From a virus: a stretch of DNA of 41,584 bases. Of this stretch, positions 1 to 7,441 are shown piece by piece. A program made the translations under genes and the position numbers. The notes under the pieces are model-generated. The model searched no databases. It was given only the letters and a program-made list of their open reading frames with translations, and was not told the DNA's origin. The stretch's first letter is position 1, and the number at the start of each line of letters is the position of its first letter. The DNA lies in IMG/VR virus record IMGVR_UViG_3300027806_000070, positions 1-41,584 of that record; one strand, given 5' to 3'.

Positions 1-287
1 GTGGAGCCTCGGACAGTGATTACATCCGATGCGTTCATCGTCGCGCCAATAGTAATGATAGTAGAATCGCTACCACCCACGGTGACATCGAAGGCAAGGT
101 AGTGTTGGTTAGCGATAGTAGCGCCGTCGGGTCGTACTGCGATACGAAAGGTAGCAGCAGCACTGTCGCGGTTAGCGACAACGATGCTTGATACCACCGT
201 CTCGGTTGCCGATGGCACGGTGTAGAGGGTTGTGTCAGTGGTAGCAGACGGTGCTGACTGACCAAGGACTTTATAGTTTGTTGGCAT
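1..287 (-). CDS. Small fibre-associated protein, second allele (3' end cut by the window edge)
   Basis: The reading frame starts at the ATG at 287 (MPTNYKVLGQ...) after a GGAGC ribosome site, and runs off the left edge. It is nearly identical to the complete 109-residue protein at 40350-40679, with a few substitutions (for example the QHY-LAFD region instead of QHY-IAYD). About 14 C-terminal residues are missing. The protein is short, beta-rich and Thr/Ser/Ala-rich, without membrane segments. It lies directly behind the Ala/Ser-rich fibre gene, so a role as a fibre tip, chaperone or decoration protein is likely. Function is inferred from position only. Because the window probably closes into a circle (see 41458-41584), this is best read as an alternative allele of the 40350-40679 gene rather than a separate gene. 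Confidence 0.75.
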   Translation of the reverse strand, partial: MPTNYKVLGQSAPSATTDTTLYTVPSATETVVSSIVVANRDSAAATFRIAVRPDGATIANQHYLAFDVTVGGSDSTIITIGATMNASDVITVRGS

Positions 288-290
288 TGC

Positions 291-1511
291 TTATGCTCCC
301 ATCAAGAGGAATACGGTTGCTGTTGGGTCGGTGGTGATTGCTGCCCACGAAGCGCTGGAGCCGTTCGTGGTTAGGTACTTGCCGTTATTTCCAGTCTGAC
401 TTGGCAGGGCATCAACTGCAGCCCACTGAGTTGTTGTCCCCGTGGTCTGTAAGTATTTACCATCATTGCCAGTTTGACTTGGAACAACATAAGCAGCAGC
501 AGATGCAGCACTGGTAGCAGCACTTGATGCAGAGGTTGCTGCACTATTGGCTGATGTCAGGGCAGAGGATGCCGATGTCGCTGCTGATGTAGCGCTAGTG
601 GCAGCCGATGTAGCGCTAGTTGCTGCAGAGGTAGCCGATGTCAAAGCAGACGAGGCTGAGGTGGCAGCACTTGTAGCACTGGTAGCAGCCGAAGTTGCCG
701 AGGCGCTTGCAGCGGATGCTTGAGCGATAGCGATAGAGGCAGCGCTGTCTGCAGCAACGGCACTGCTATTAGCAGCAGTTGCGCTGGATGCAGCGGAGGT
801 GGCACTGGTTGCTGCGCTGGTGGCGCTGGTAGCAGCAGAGGTAGCGCTAACTGCAGCAGAGGCAGCAGAGATTGCAGCAGAGGTAGCAGAACCTAAGATG
901 CTATCAACATAGTTCTTTGGCGTAGCCGATGAATCAACCATGCCTGCGCTAGACAAGCCGGTGATAACTGGCGAGCCTGATATGGTCGGGCTAACGAAGG
1001 TAGCGCTAGATGCTGTGAAGGAACCTGTAAAGGTACCTGCAGAGTATGTCTTGTTGGTAAGGGTCTGAGTCTTAGAGGTACCGACAACAACGCCTTCACC
1101 CGTTGCAATACCATGCACATGGGTCTGGTTGGCAGCAACAAGGATGGTTTCGTCAATGTCATAGCCACGGGCTGCGATGTGGTTCTCTGCCTCGCGGAAG
1201 TCACGACCAGAGACACCGTGACGAACAACAGCACCTGCAGAGTGAGCAACGGCAGCCGTACCATCGCCACCACGAGTAACCGTGAGCGTGGTGCTAGAGC
1301 CTGATGTGACCGTAAGGACTTCTTCCTTGGAAGTGTCTGGGTCAACAATGAGCGTGTATGGGAAGTTTGTCGGGAAACCGCTGATGGACACAACGATGAA
1401 CGAGGTGTTGGACTGTCCTGATGATTGTGCGGGGATAGCCGACTGGAGCGATGTCTCTACTGCGGTTGAGGAGTAGTACCGCGCTGGTGAGCCTGGGTCG
1501 CCTGCTGCCAT
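291..1511 (-). CDS. Tail fibre protein with Ala/Ser/Thr repeats (406 residues)
   Basis: A leftward gene starting at ATG 1511. Residues about 1-130 form a beta-rich N-terminal domain with a TVTRGGDGTAA segment and a His-rich stretch (HVHG); this is the probable virion-attachment end. Residues about 205-345 are an uninterrupted run of SATSAAT-type repeats, typical of extended trimeric phage fibre shafts. The C-terminus carries two SQTGN-GKYL units and ends in a hydrophobic FLLMGA tail. The 3' part (291 to about 993) differs from the copy at 40683-41584, while the segment at 994-1120 is identical to the window's right end. In the circular genome the N-terminal part (1121-1511) probably joins the right-end copy to give a 430-residue fibre, and 291-993 is a variant tip. 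It is probably a receptor-binding structure, but no receptor can be deduced. Confidence 0.8.
   Translation of the reverse strand: MAAGDPGSPARYYSSTAVETSLQSAIPAQSSGQSNTSFIVVSISGFPTNFPYTLIVDPDTSKEEVLTVTSGSSTTLTVTRGGDGTAAVAHSAGAVVRHGVSGRDFREAENHIAARGYDIDETILVAANQTHVHGIATGEGVVVGTSKTQTLTNKTYSAGTFTGSFTASSATFVSPTISGSPVITGLSSAGMVDSSATPKNYVDSILGSATSAAISAASAAVSATSAATSATSAATSATSAASSATAANSSAVAADSAASIAIAQASAASASATSAATSATSAATSASSALTSATSAATSATSAATSATSAATSASSALTSANSAATSASSAATSAASAAAYVVPSQTGNDGKYLQTTGTTTQWAAVDALPSQTGNNGKYLTTNGSSASWAAITTDPTATVFLLMGA
488..893 (-). repeat. Ala/Ser/Thr-coding tandem repeat of fibre shaft, allele 1
   Basis: Degenerate short repeats on the plus strand of the type gtagcagc(c/a)gatgtagc, encoding SATSAAT-like units. 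The same type of array is at 40960-41345, with a different number and order of units. Such arrays change length readily by slippage or recombination. Confidence 0.8.
994..1120. repeat. 127-bp perfect repeat of the window's right end
   Basis: These 127 bases are identical to 41458-41584. The base before the run differs (a at 993, t at 41457) and the window stops exactly where the run stops on the right. This is what a circular molecule assembled with a fixed overlap length produces, with the sequence left of 994 being a second allele. It also lies inside the fibre gene. Confidence 0.85.
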
Positions 1512-1518
1512 GTTTTAC

Positions 1519-2415
1519 CTATCTCTGGTAGTGGGAACGGATGGGGTACTGACGGCGCTGATTGCCCGCCACTTCGTTTAGACGCTGTTGGTAAATGTTG
1601 TACAAGAATCTGGAAGCGTTCTGTCCAGAGCCTGCTGGTCGCACGCCATCAAGCGCATCTGCCATAGCAGACTGCGGACCAAGGCGTGATGGGTCTAGGA
1701 ATGAAATCATGCGGAAGGCTGCGCCATAGATGACAACATCCTCCGAGTAGGAAGGCATGCCCGTTACCGTCTCAAAGTCATCGCTGTCGTTGACCATAAG
1801 TGTTGGGCGCTTGGAGTAGGTGACATGCACCGTCTGCCCAGGCACGATGTTGGAGTACACGCTGATGGACTTACCCGATGTGTAAACGGATGTATCCGCA
1901 TTGCGGTCCACCGTGTAACTGCGAGCAGGGAACCATTCCTTAGATGGACCTACCAACGAGTAGGTCATGCTAAGTACATCCTGAAAATCTGATGGCAACT
2001 CATAGGTAGTACGGGCTGCGATATAGGCAAAGTCGTGGGTGTCCACTGCGAAGACTGACGGAAACATTGCATCAAGCGTGTTGTTGATGGCGTTCTTGAT
2101 TTCCTTGCGAGGGAAGATAGGACTACCTATAACCTTGGCATTGGTTGCATGAGTACTGGCTGTAGTACCACGCTGTCCTCTTCCCCATGGGGGAAGGTTC
2201 AAGATATTGTTTACATTGTCGGTGCTGTTGATAAAGAAGATTTCATCATCTACTTGAGCAAAGCCACGCCCAAGAACCGTAGCATCATAAACAGTGAACG
2301 ATGTGCCGGTGGTTGTCGTAACGGCAGCAGTAAGCCAGGTGGTCGGCTCTGAGTTCTCCGTATAGCCATGGAGGACCGACTCAACGCGGTCAGCCAGTTG
2401 TCCAAAAGTACTCAT
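1519..2415 (-). CDS. Structural protein, probable head-tail adaptor / tail tubular protein (298 residues)
   Basis: The ATG at 2415 follows a good ribosome site (AAGGAG, about 9 bases upstream). The first ~40 residues (MSTFGQLADRVESVLHGY...) are helical, then residues 35-90 form a beta-rich insert ending in a WGRGQRGTTAS motif that is common in phage joining proteins. The remainder alternates helix and strand and ends in an Arg-rich tail. Its place in the late operon, its length and its mixed fold suggest a portal-proximal adaptor or short-tail tubular protein. I recognise no catalytic motif. It overlaps the upstream gene by 4 bases, so the two are probably translated together. The function is inferred from gene order. 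Confidence 0.65.
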   Translation of the reverse strand: MSTFGQLADRVESVLHGYTENSEPTTWLTAAVTTTTGTSFTVYDATVLGRGFAQVDDEIFFINSTDNVNNILNLPPWGRGQRGTTASTHATNAKVIGSPIFPRKEIKNAINNTLDAMFPSVFAVDTHDFAYIAARTTYELPSDFQDVLSMTYSLVGPSKEWFPARSYTVDRNADTSVYTSGKSISVYSNIVPGQTVHVTYSKRPTLMVNDSDDFETVTGMPSYSEDVVIYGAAFRMISFLDPSRLGPQSAMADALDGVRPAGSGQNASRFLYNIYQQRLNEVAGNQRRQYPIRSHYQR

Positions 2416-2687
2416 AGATTTATGCTCCTTAGGGCATCCACGGCAGATAGTCCGCTGGTTCCAGCAATCTCGTTGCAGACGGCGTTTAGACCAAGGTAGT
2501 CATCTGGCTGCCTGGTGGAACTTGCCTTGATGTTGAGGGCACCCAACAGACCTAGCCCGCTGGTGCCAGCCCAGGCGTTGGCTGCCCCTACAAGGGCTTT
2601 ATAGGCTGTTAGCGCGGGGTATGTGCCTCCGTTGGCAAGACGGTTCATCTCGCTCGTAAGCGTGCTTCCTGCGACTCCTGTAGCCAT
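2412..2687 (-). CDS. Small structural protein of unknown function (91 residues)
   Basis: ATG at 2687, directly against the stop of the gene at 2688-2846, and a 4-base overlap with the next gene at 2415. The sequence (MATGVAGSTLTSEMNRLANG...) is rich in Ala, Gly, Leu and Asn, with no signal peptide or long hydrophobic helix. Two GTSGL units recur at about residues 41 and 76, which hints at a small internal duplication. The tight packing inside the late block argues for a virion or assembly role. I do not recognise the family. Confidence 0.65.
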   Translation of the reverse strand: MATGVAGSTLTSEMNRLANGGTYPALTAYKALVGAANAWAGTSGLGLLGALNIKASSTRQPDDYLGLNAVCNEIAGTSGLSAVDALRSINL

Positions 2688-2846
2688 TTACTTAGCCTTT
2701 CTCCTGACTGCTGCGTTATCCACAAGGTTGGGATAGGGACGACCAGCCTTCTTAGCCCGTGCCTTAGCCTGAGCCTTCTGTGCTGGAGTTAGAGGGGTTG
2801 ACTTCTTCTTTGGGTTCTTCTTGTCCCAAAATGCTTTCTTCTTCAC
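2688..2846 (-). CDS. Small Lys-rich protein (52 residues)
   Basis: This short gene starts at GTG 2846, which overlaps the TGA of the 88-residue gene (GTGA), and ends at TAA 2688-2690, one base before the next ATG. The protein begins MKKKAFWDKKNPKKK and is about one third Lys/Arg, with no Cys. It belongs to a run of small basic proteins (2688-3272) between the capsid and fibre genes. A role in DNA condensation or head assembly is possible but only inferred. An adjacent GTG at 2849 could also serve as start. Confidence 0.55.
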   Translation of the reverse strand: MKKKAFWDKKNPKKKSTPLTPAQKAQAKARAKKAGRPYPNLVDNAAVRRKAK

Positions 2847-3109
2847 CACTTCACCTTGTCTGCCCAATATGCTGCCGACATCTTGCCTTTGGCGATGTTC
2901 TTAGCATGGCGAGCCTTGAAGGACTTTTGACGGGCGGTGGGCTTGCGGTCCCCCGTCACGCCTTGCTGTCCGAAACGGATTGTCTTGACTTGACTGCCTG
3001 ACTTGGCTACCACCACATGTGACTTCGTGGGGTGACTTGGTGTGCGCTTAGGCTTGTTGAAGCCCGATACGCCTGCCCTCGCTAGGCGAGGGTCTTTCTT
3101 ACTTGCCAC
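2843..3109 (-). CDS. DUF6321-like small basic phage protein (88 residues)
   Basis: It starts at GTG 3109 (GTG GCA AGT AAG...), overlapping the end of the upstream gene. The C-terminal half has the run SFKARHAKNIAKGKMSAAYW followed by ADKVKW, and an IRFGQQGV-G-RKPTA segment before it. This pattern is familiar from a widespread family of small phage proteins (DUF6321) of unknown role. It is highly basic and soluble, with no Cys. The neighbours are also small basic proteins and the capsid module. I am fairly sure of the family resemblance and have no evidence for a biochemical function. Confidence 0.75.
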   Translation of the reverse strand: MASKKDPRLARAGVSGFNKPKRTPSHPTKSHVVVAKSGSQVKTIRFGQQGVTGDRKPTARQKSFKARHAKNIAKGKMSAAYWADKVKW

Positions 3110-3272
3110 GCTTCTTAGCCTTCTTCTTAGCCATACCAGCCTCGCTCATGGCAATAGCCACGGCTTGCTTACGGCTCTTGACGACTGGACCTTTCTTGCC
3201 GGAGTGCAGAGTTCCTGACTTGAACTCTCGCATCACCTTGGCTACCTTCTTGGCACCCTTTGCTTTCTTCAT
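3099..3272 (-). CDS. DUF6496-like small basic protein (57 residues)
   Basis: ATG at 3272, sharing its first base with the stop of the 58-residue gene (TAATG). The protein has a VAKVMREFKSGTLHSG segment followed by KKGPVVKSRKQAVAIAMSEAG and a Lys-rich tail. This pattern is typical of the small DUF6496 family found in phages and bacteria. It is too short for most gene-calling cut-offs. It overlaps the next gene by 11 bases. Basic charge and position suggest a nucleic-acid-contacting or structural accessory role, which is inference. Confidence 0.7.
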   Translation of the reverse strand: MKKAKGAKKVAKVMREFKSGTLHSGKKGPVVKSRKQAVAIAMSEAGMAKKKAKKRGK

Positions 3273-3448
3273 TAGTCCATGTCCTCTTCGTCGTCCATCT
3301 CAGCCTTCTCGCCGTATGGAGTCTCGCCAATGCGAACGATTGGCTTGTTGTATAACTCTGGGTTAGCAGGGGCTGGAGCAGAGCCAACTTCCCGTCCGGC
3401 TACGCCGTAGGGAGTCACTGTTCCGAAGCAGTTGCACTCAATGCACAT
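3272..3448 (-). CDS. Small acidic-tailed protein with N-terminal Cys pair (58 residues)
   Basis: ATG at 3448, overlapping by one base the stop of the 28-residue frame (TAATG), and ending TAATG into the next gene. The N-terminus is MCIECNCFGTVTPYG, with three Cys within seven residues. The middle is Pro/Ala-rich and the end is strongly acidic (EMDDEEDMD). I do not recognise a family. It sits between two other very small genes with the same one-base overlaps, so it is probably real and translationally coupled. Confidence 0.55.
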   Translation of the reverse strand: MCIECNCFGTVTPYGVAGREVGSAPAPANPELYNKPIVRIGETPYGEKAEMDDEEDMD

Positions 3449-3534
3449 TATTCATCCTCGTCTTCGTAGAGGTCTTCATCCTCTAGGTGTGGTGTGGGAA
3501 GCCCCCACAGTGGCTCAGGAACTATGAATCCCAT
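3448..3534 (-). CDS. Possible 28-residue acidic peptide
   Basis: ATG 3534 to TAA 3448-3450. It begins MGFIVPEPLWGLP and ends LYEDEDE, and lies between two genes with one-base or short overlaps. The acidic tail resembles those of its neighbours (DDDLWDS, DDEEDMD). It overlaps the end of the 92-residue gene in another frame. The size makes the call uncertain. Confidence 0.35.
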   Translation of the reverse strand: MGFIVPEPLWGLPTPHLEDEDLYEDEDE

Positions 3535-3800
3535 AGGTCATCATCGTCCTCGTCTAGGTACTTACCTAACTCTTCTTGGGTAGGAGCCTTGTACTTGACC
3601 CAACTTGGGTAAGACTCCTTATCCATAACAAGCGATAAGGCTATGTCGTACTTGAAGCCAGCCTTGAGTAAGGAGTTGTAATACTCATTGAGCCAGATGC
3701 AGTACATCTCAAGTTCTGAGTATGACTCATCCTTGACTGTTTCCACCTGCTTACTTTTGGCAACTGCCTTCTTACGAACAGGTTTCTTTTTAGCAGCCAT
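3522..3800 (-). CDS. Small protein with Lys-rich head and acidic tail (92 residues)
   Basis: ATG at 3800 preceded by a GAGAGGAAT ribosome site. Residues 1-16 are Lys/Arg-rich (MAAKKKPVRKKAVAKS), the middle 30-75 is predicted helical with many aromatic residues, and the C-terminus is acidic (DEDDDDLWDS). The bipolar charge is compatible with a scaffold- or capsid-binding accessory protein, but no family is recognised. It lies in the capsid-proximal small-gene cluster. Confidence 0.6.
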   Translation of the reverse strand: MAAKKKPVRKKAVAKSKQVETVKDESYSELEMYCIWLNEYYNSLLKAGFKYDIALSLVMDKESYPSWVKYKAPTQEELGKYLDEDDDDLWDS

Positions 3801-3810
3801 ATTCCTCTCC

Positions 3811-4065
3811 TTACCCCGCTTGATATGCCTTTCCTGTTTTGTTAGAAATCTCTACTGCCTCGCGGACTTGCTTGATGCTTGTCCCTGCTGGCTGGATGCC
3901 TTGTGCCCTGGCATCTCTATAGGCTTGTAATTCCTTGTCCCATTTCTTTGATGACACGGACAAGTTGGAGTTAGCCTCTCCTGGATTCATAACGAGTGTG
4001 CCAACCTTGCAGCCAAAGCAACCCTCTACATACTCTGGGTGTTTCTGAATCTGATGTAGGTTCAT
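3811..4065 (-). CDS. Conserved-type phage protein with CFGC motif (84 residues)
   Basis: ATG at 4065, overlapping the stop of the next gene upstream by 4 bases. The N-terminus reads MNLHQIQKHPEYVEGCFGCK, a pattern I associate with small phage proteins found beside capsid genes. A single Cys pair (CFGC) is present, which is too little for a stable zinc site on its own. The remainder is helical (KKWDKELQAYRDARAQGIQP). Function is unknown; a head-associated role is inferred from position. Confidence 0.6.
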   Translation of the reverse strand: MNLHQIQKHPEYVEGCFGCKVGTLVMNPGEANSNLSVSSKKWDKELQAYRDARAQGIQPAGTSIKQVREAVEISNKTGKAYQAG

Positions 4066-4322
4066 GCTGGTGTTATGTACGCTCCGTATCCTTGTGCGGT
4101 CAGCGCATCGGCTGTGGCTTGGTTGATGAGGGTGGTTGTTCCACCCAGATAAAACTCTGTGGCACTAGCAATCTCGGTCTGCGCTGGATAACGATATGAG
4201 GAATAGATACCGTTTATACGCAATACCGAAACCCCGCGGTTCAATGAATATCTATCAAATAAGGGACCTGGACCTGCAGGGGTTTCTTCTACCGTTGGGG
4301 TAGTAAAGTAAAAATTTGACAT
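4062..4322 (-). CDS. Small structural protein downstream of the capsid gene (86 residues)
   Basis: ATG at 4322. The protein (MSNFYFTTPTVEETPAGPGP...) has a Pro-rich N-terminal arm followed by a beta-rich segment (RINGIYSSYRYP) and ends in an Ala/Thr-rich helix (LTAQGYGAYITPA). The pattern resembles small head-completion or head-fibre proteins. It follows the major capsid gene after a gap of about 60 bases in which I see no strong terminator. The call as structural rests on gene order. Confidence 0.6.
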   Translation of the reverse strand: MSNFYFTTPTVEETPAGPGPLFDRYSLNRGVSVLRINGIYSSYRYPAQTEIASATEFYLGGTTTLINQATADALTAQGYGAYITPA

Positions 4323-4385
4323 GTCATCCTTATTCTGGGTTATGGGGGCTACCCGCTATATGGCAACCCCCACAACACCTAACTG

Positions 4386-5561
4386 CTAGAGAGCAGCGAT
4401 TGAGGAACCTGACTCAATACGATAGAGAGCAGCCTCACGGTAACGGCTCCAACCGAGAACGCCGTACCACCCGATTGGGCGGAAGCGCATCAAGCGGTCA
4501 GTAACTGGTCCGATGACCACACCTGGCTCTTGTGCAACAGCCTCAGCCAACGCTTGCTTTCCAGCAACGATGGTGCGGAAGACACGAGTAACCGGAGTGA
4601 CGGTGACAACGGTTGTTGCGCTGACTGCGCCAGTGTTGGCAGCAGAGAGCGTAAGCGTGGTGGTCGTTGCGCCAACTTCGATAGCAGCAATCTTTGCGCC
4701 AGAGGCGAGATTGGTGCCCGAAATCTTGTCGCCAACCTCTGCTCGCTGAGCGATAACAGAAGTGGAAGCAACGCCGATGGTGAAGCCAGCCGAAGTACCA
4801 GCAACTGTTACCTGAGTGGTAGCAAGTGTGGACTGGTCAGCGCCATCCTTAGCCGAGTACATGCGTGGGTTCTCTACGAAGAAAGCACCCTCGTATGTTC
4901 CGATGGTACCTGCGAAGAGGTTGCCAAGGGAGGCATCGGTGTGTGAGTGAGTATCGCGCCAGCCGACAGAGCCAGACTCTGCACGGAGGTCATGCGATAC
5001 CTCTGGGTGGATACCAACCCAGTAGAGGCTACCCATGCGTGGGACAGCCTTGTTGGAGCGCAACTTAGCAACAACCTTGCGGATGTCTGCAGAGTCGATA
5101 GTCGCTGCTGCGGTGACAGTCACGGTGCTGGTTGCGGTAGCGCCTGAGTACTGAACATTGGTTCCGCCAACGAGAGTTGTCTGAGCGACAGTATCGAGGG
5201 AGTCAGCCATGTTGAAGGCGATGATGTCTGCGATTGCAGGGTCAACATCGGAGAGCGAGAACAACTCAAGTTTACGAGTTGCGAGCGCTGCGTTGCCGTA
5301 CTCATTGAGAGTAACGGAAACGGTGGAGACATCTGGCAGTGCTACTGCATCTGGGTCAGTTGTCTCAGCGAGGGTAGAAGTAGCCGCGGTCAAATCGTTG
5401 TAGAGTGAGAATACAACGCTTGAACCAGGCATAGCCTGCTGTGCAGGCTTCTTGTCCGCGACTGCACGAATCATCGGCTGAGCGCGGAGGGCAAACTCAA
5501 CATAGCGGTCATACGCTGTCTTGACTAGACCAGCGAGAGCCGTTGTGTCGGTAAATGCCAT
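4386..5561 (-). CDS. Major capsid protein, N4-gp56-like (391 residues)
   Basis: ATG at 5561, with a near-perfect ribosome site (AGGAGGTGA at 5566-5574, minus strand), the strongest in the window, as expected for the most abundant virion protein. The N-terminus (LAGLVKTAYDRYVEFALRAQ) and the following A--K--PGSSVVFSLYNDL segment match the N4-gp56 family of HK97-fold capsid proteins. The C-terminus has the conserved-type GWYGVLGWSRYREAALYRIE segment. A Thr/Ala-rich insertion at about residues 235-325 looks like an added surface domain. The scaffold-like gene lies immediately upstream. It assembles the icosahedral head. Confidence 0.85.
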   Translation of the reverse strand: MAFTDTTALAGLVKTAYDRYVEFALRAQPMIRAVADKKPAQQAMPGSSVVFSLYNDLTAATSTLAETTDPDAVALPDVSTVSVTLNEYGNAALATRKLELFSLSDVDPAIADIIAFNMADSLDTVAQTTLVGGTNVQYSGATATSTVTVTAAATIDSADIRKVVAKLRSNKAVPRMGSLYWVGIHPEVSHDLRAESGSVGWRDTHSHTDASLGNLFAGTIGTYEGAFFVENPRMYSAKDGADQSTLATTQVTVAGTSAGFTIGVASTSVIAQRAEVGDKISGTNLASGAKIAAIEVGATTTTLTLSAANTGAVSATTVVTVTPVTRVFRTIVAGKQALAEAVAQEPGVVIGPVTDRLMRFRPIGWYGVLGWSRYREAALYRIESGSSIAAL

Positions 5562-5599
5562 GTGTTCACCTCCTGGTGATTGGTTGATGTGGGTTTGGT

Positions 5600-6046
5600 T
5601 TATAGACCAAGGAGTGCATCAAGGTCCTCGCGGGTCTTTGCCCCAAGAACCTTTGCCATAGCATCTTCATCCACCGTTGGTGGTTGACCTGATGCCACAA
5701 CATTATTGATTCTTGCGTGGGCGCTGACATCCGCAGCGGGTCTTGCTTCTTCTTGGGCTGGAACTGGTGCACCAAATACATCGCCATATTCGCTAACCCA
5801 CTGGTTGATTGCTTCCTCAGAAGCATCAATATCCTGTGGGATAAACGCTGCAATCTTTGGGTTGAGTCCTTTAGCCTGTAGCACTTCCTTGACAGTACGC
5901 TGACGGGTCTGTGTTTTCAGACCTGACAACTCCTGCTCTAGTTCTTTTGCACGCTTTTCGAGCGCACGATTTACTTTGCGGAGTTGAGCGACAACATCTG
6001 TTGAGGTGTCGTCATCTTCGTCATCGTATGTATAGTTGGTAGCCAT
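5600..6046 (-). CDS. Scaffolding-like protein (148 residues)
   Basis: ATG at 6046 after GGGAGATAGGTAG. Residues 1-17 are acidic (YDDEDDDTST), residues 18-55 form a charged coiled coil (LRKVNRALEKRAKELEQELSG), and the C-terminal 40 residues end with EDLDALLGL, a short amphipathic helix. An acidic, helical protein of this size immediately before the capsid gene is the usual picture for a scaffolding protein, whose C-terminal helix binds the capsid shell. I see no protease partner nearby. The role is inferred from context and composition. Confidence 0.7.
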   Translation of the reverse strand: MATNYTYDDEDDDTSTDVVAQLRKVNRALEKRAKELEQELSGLKTQTRQRTVKEVLQAKGLNPKIAAFIPQDIDASEEAINQWVSEYGDVFGAPVPAQEEARPAADVSAHARINNVVASGQPPTVDEDAMAKVLGAKTREDLDALLGL

Positions 6047-6133
6047 CTACCTATCTCCCTTTTGTTGGTTGTATTCGCAATCCACGCATAGGTTCGGGGA
6101 AACCCATACGGCTATCGCTACCAGACTTCTACG

Positions 6134-6162
6134 CCCCCCTGGGCTGGTCGGTCAGGGTGGGG
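6134..6162 (-). other. Possible hairpin in the 6047-6169 intergenic gap
   Basis: Plus-strand CCCCCCTG (6134-6141) can pair with CAGGGTGG (6053+100 region, 6153-6160) with one mismatch. There is no T-tract on the minus strand, so it is not a classical terminator. It could tune the ratio of internal virion protein to scaffold and capsid transcripts. Nothing else is visible in this 123-base gap. Confidence 0.3.
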
Positions 6163-6169
6163 ATTCTGT

Positions 6170-7441
6170 TTAGATGAGGTCTGCGGACCTAAGGGAAGTT
6201 CCTGTCAAACCTGAGGTACCGCCGAAGCGAGCAACCTCACGCTGTGCCCTACGCTGTGATGCGAGGAGGGCTTCTGAACTTCCACTGATAACTGCATCAA
6301 GCGCTTCTTGCTCGCGGTAAGGCTCGCCTTCGATGCCAGCCAAGCGTGACTGCTCCCTGCGGAGTTGACCTGCTTGCTGCAAAGACTTCTGCAGTTGTTG
6401 CTCTGAAAGACTTGCATAAGGCGCAGTGCCTGCAATATCCGTGGCAACTTCTGGCGTAATGCTGGAGAGTCCAAAGCCTGCTTCACGAGCATAGCCAACG
6501 AACTGTGCAGCCTTAGCCTGCCTCTGAATAAGGCTAAGCGCCTTATCTGGGTCAAGAACATAGGCGGTAAGCGCACCTTCTCCAACACCGTAGAGGCTGC
6601 TGAGGGATTCCTTGATATAAGGGTTGAGGCTACGGGACAAGTCTTGACCTACCTGGAGGCGGTCCTGGAACTCTTTGGCAGATACTTGCTTGCCAATCAA
6701 ATTACCGAAATCTTCTGGTCCATCGTAGAAACCCTTAGGCAAGTCAAAGAAACGGGCAGTCTGCTCCATCTGCTTCTCAATGCCCATGTACTCTTTTTCG
6801 CTGATTACCTTACCCTGCTTACGCAGTTCAGCCATACCAGGAAAGCGAGTCTTATACTCAGGGCGCTCATAAATCTCAAGCATGAGCATGTCTTCTGAGA
6901 CATCGTTCATGATTTGCTTGTCGATGAACTGGGCAAGGTTACCTAAATCATAGGTTGTAAAGAGAGCAACAAGCCGGTCAGAAGCCTTCTGCTTTCCAGC
7001 ACGCCTCTCAGCCTCGCGTTGTGCCGAAGCCTGGGCTGCCGCTTCTCTCTGTTGATTGGCAAATGCGGTTGCTTGGGTAGCCAATGCTGACTTGATTGCA
7101 GCATCTAGTTGCTCTTTTGTGACGGTACCGGCTGGAGCGCCAGTTGTCGCAGAGGTAGCAGGTCCGGTTGTTACGGCAGAAGTTGCTGGTGTAGTTGTAA
7201 CAGCAGATGTTGCTGGTGTAGTTGTAGTAGGAGCGGTAACTGCTGGCGTTTGCAATGCGTTGAGTTGAGCGTTTGTAATACCAAATGTGCGCTCTTCTGT
7301 TGCAGTCAAATCTGGAGTCTGAGGGGTAACCTGTGGAGTCGGGGCAGTTCCAACGGATGCCAAATACTCTTGGTAAGACATTCTATCTTCCTCAGGCAAC
7401 CTAGCCTGAAAGCGTGCCCACTGCGCTGCAGTCATAGCCAT
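6170..7441 (-). CDS. Virion-associated protein with Thr/Pro/Ala linker (423 residues)
   Basis: ATG at 7441, immediately after the stop of the upstream gene. Residues 1-55 form a small helical domain (WARFQARLPEEDRMSYQEYL), residues 65-105 are a repetitive Thr/Ala/Pro linker with SAVTT-PAT units, residues 110-150 a coiled coil (QQREAAAQASAQREAERRAG), and the rest a long helical domain with Gln/Arg-rich coils near the C-terminus. There are no membrane segments or enzymatic motifs. It is one of three consecutive helical proteins between the giant protein and the scaffold, so an ejected internal-virion (core) protein is likely. That is inferred from order and architecture. Confidence 0.6.
   Translation of the reverse strand: MAMTAAQWARFQARLPEEDRMSYQEYLASVGTAPTPQVTPQTPDLTATEERTFGITNAQLNALQTPAVTAPTTTTPATSAVTTTPATSAVTTGPATSATTGAPAGTVTKEQLDAAIKSALATQATAFANQQREAAAQASAQREAERRAGKQKASDRLVALFTTYDLGNLAQFIDKQIMNDVSEDMLMLEIYERPEYKTRFPGMAELRKQGKVISEKEYMGIEKQMEQTARFFDLPKGFYDGPEDFGNLIGKQVSAKEFQDRLQVGQDLSRSLNPYIKESLSSLYGVGEGALTAYVLDPDKALSLIQRQAKAAQFVGYAREAGFGLSSITPEVATDIAGTAPYASLSEQQLQKSLQQAGQLRREQSRLAGIEGEPYREQEALDAVISGSSEALLASQRRAQREVARFGGTSGLTGTSLRSADLI

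Noticed and set aside
488-893. Regular short repeats suggested a CRISPR array
   Set aside because: The repeats are degenerate, continuous and in frame with an Ala/Ser/Thr-rich fibre shaft; there are no equal-length unique spacers.
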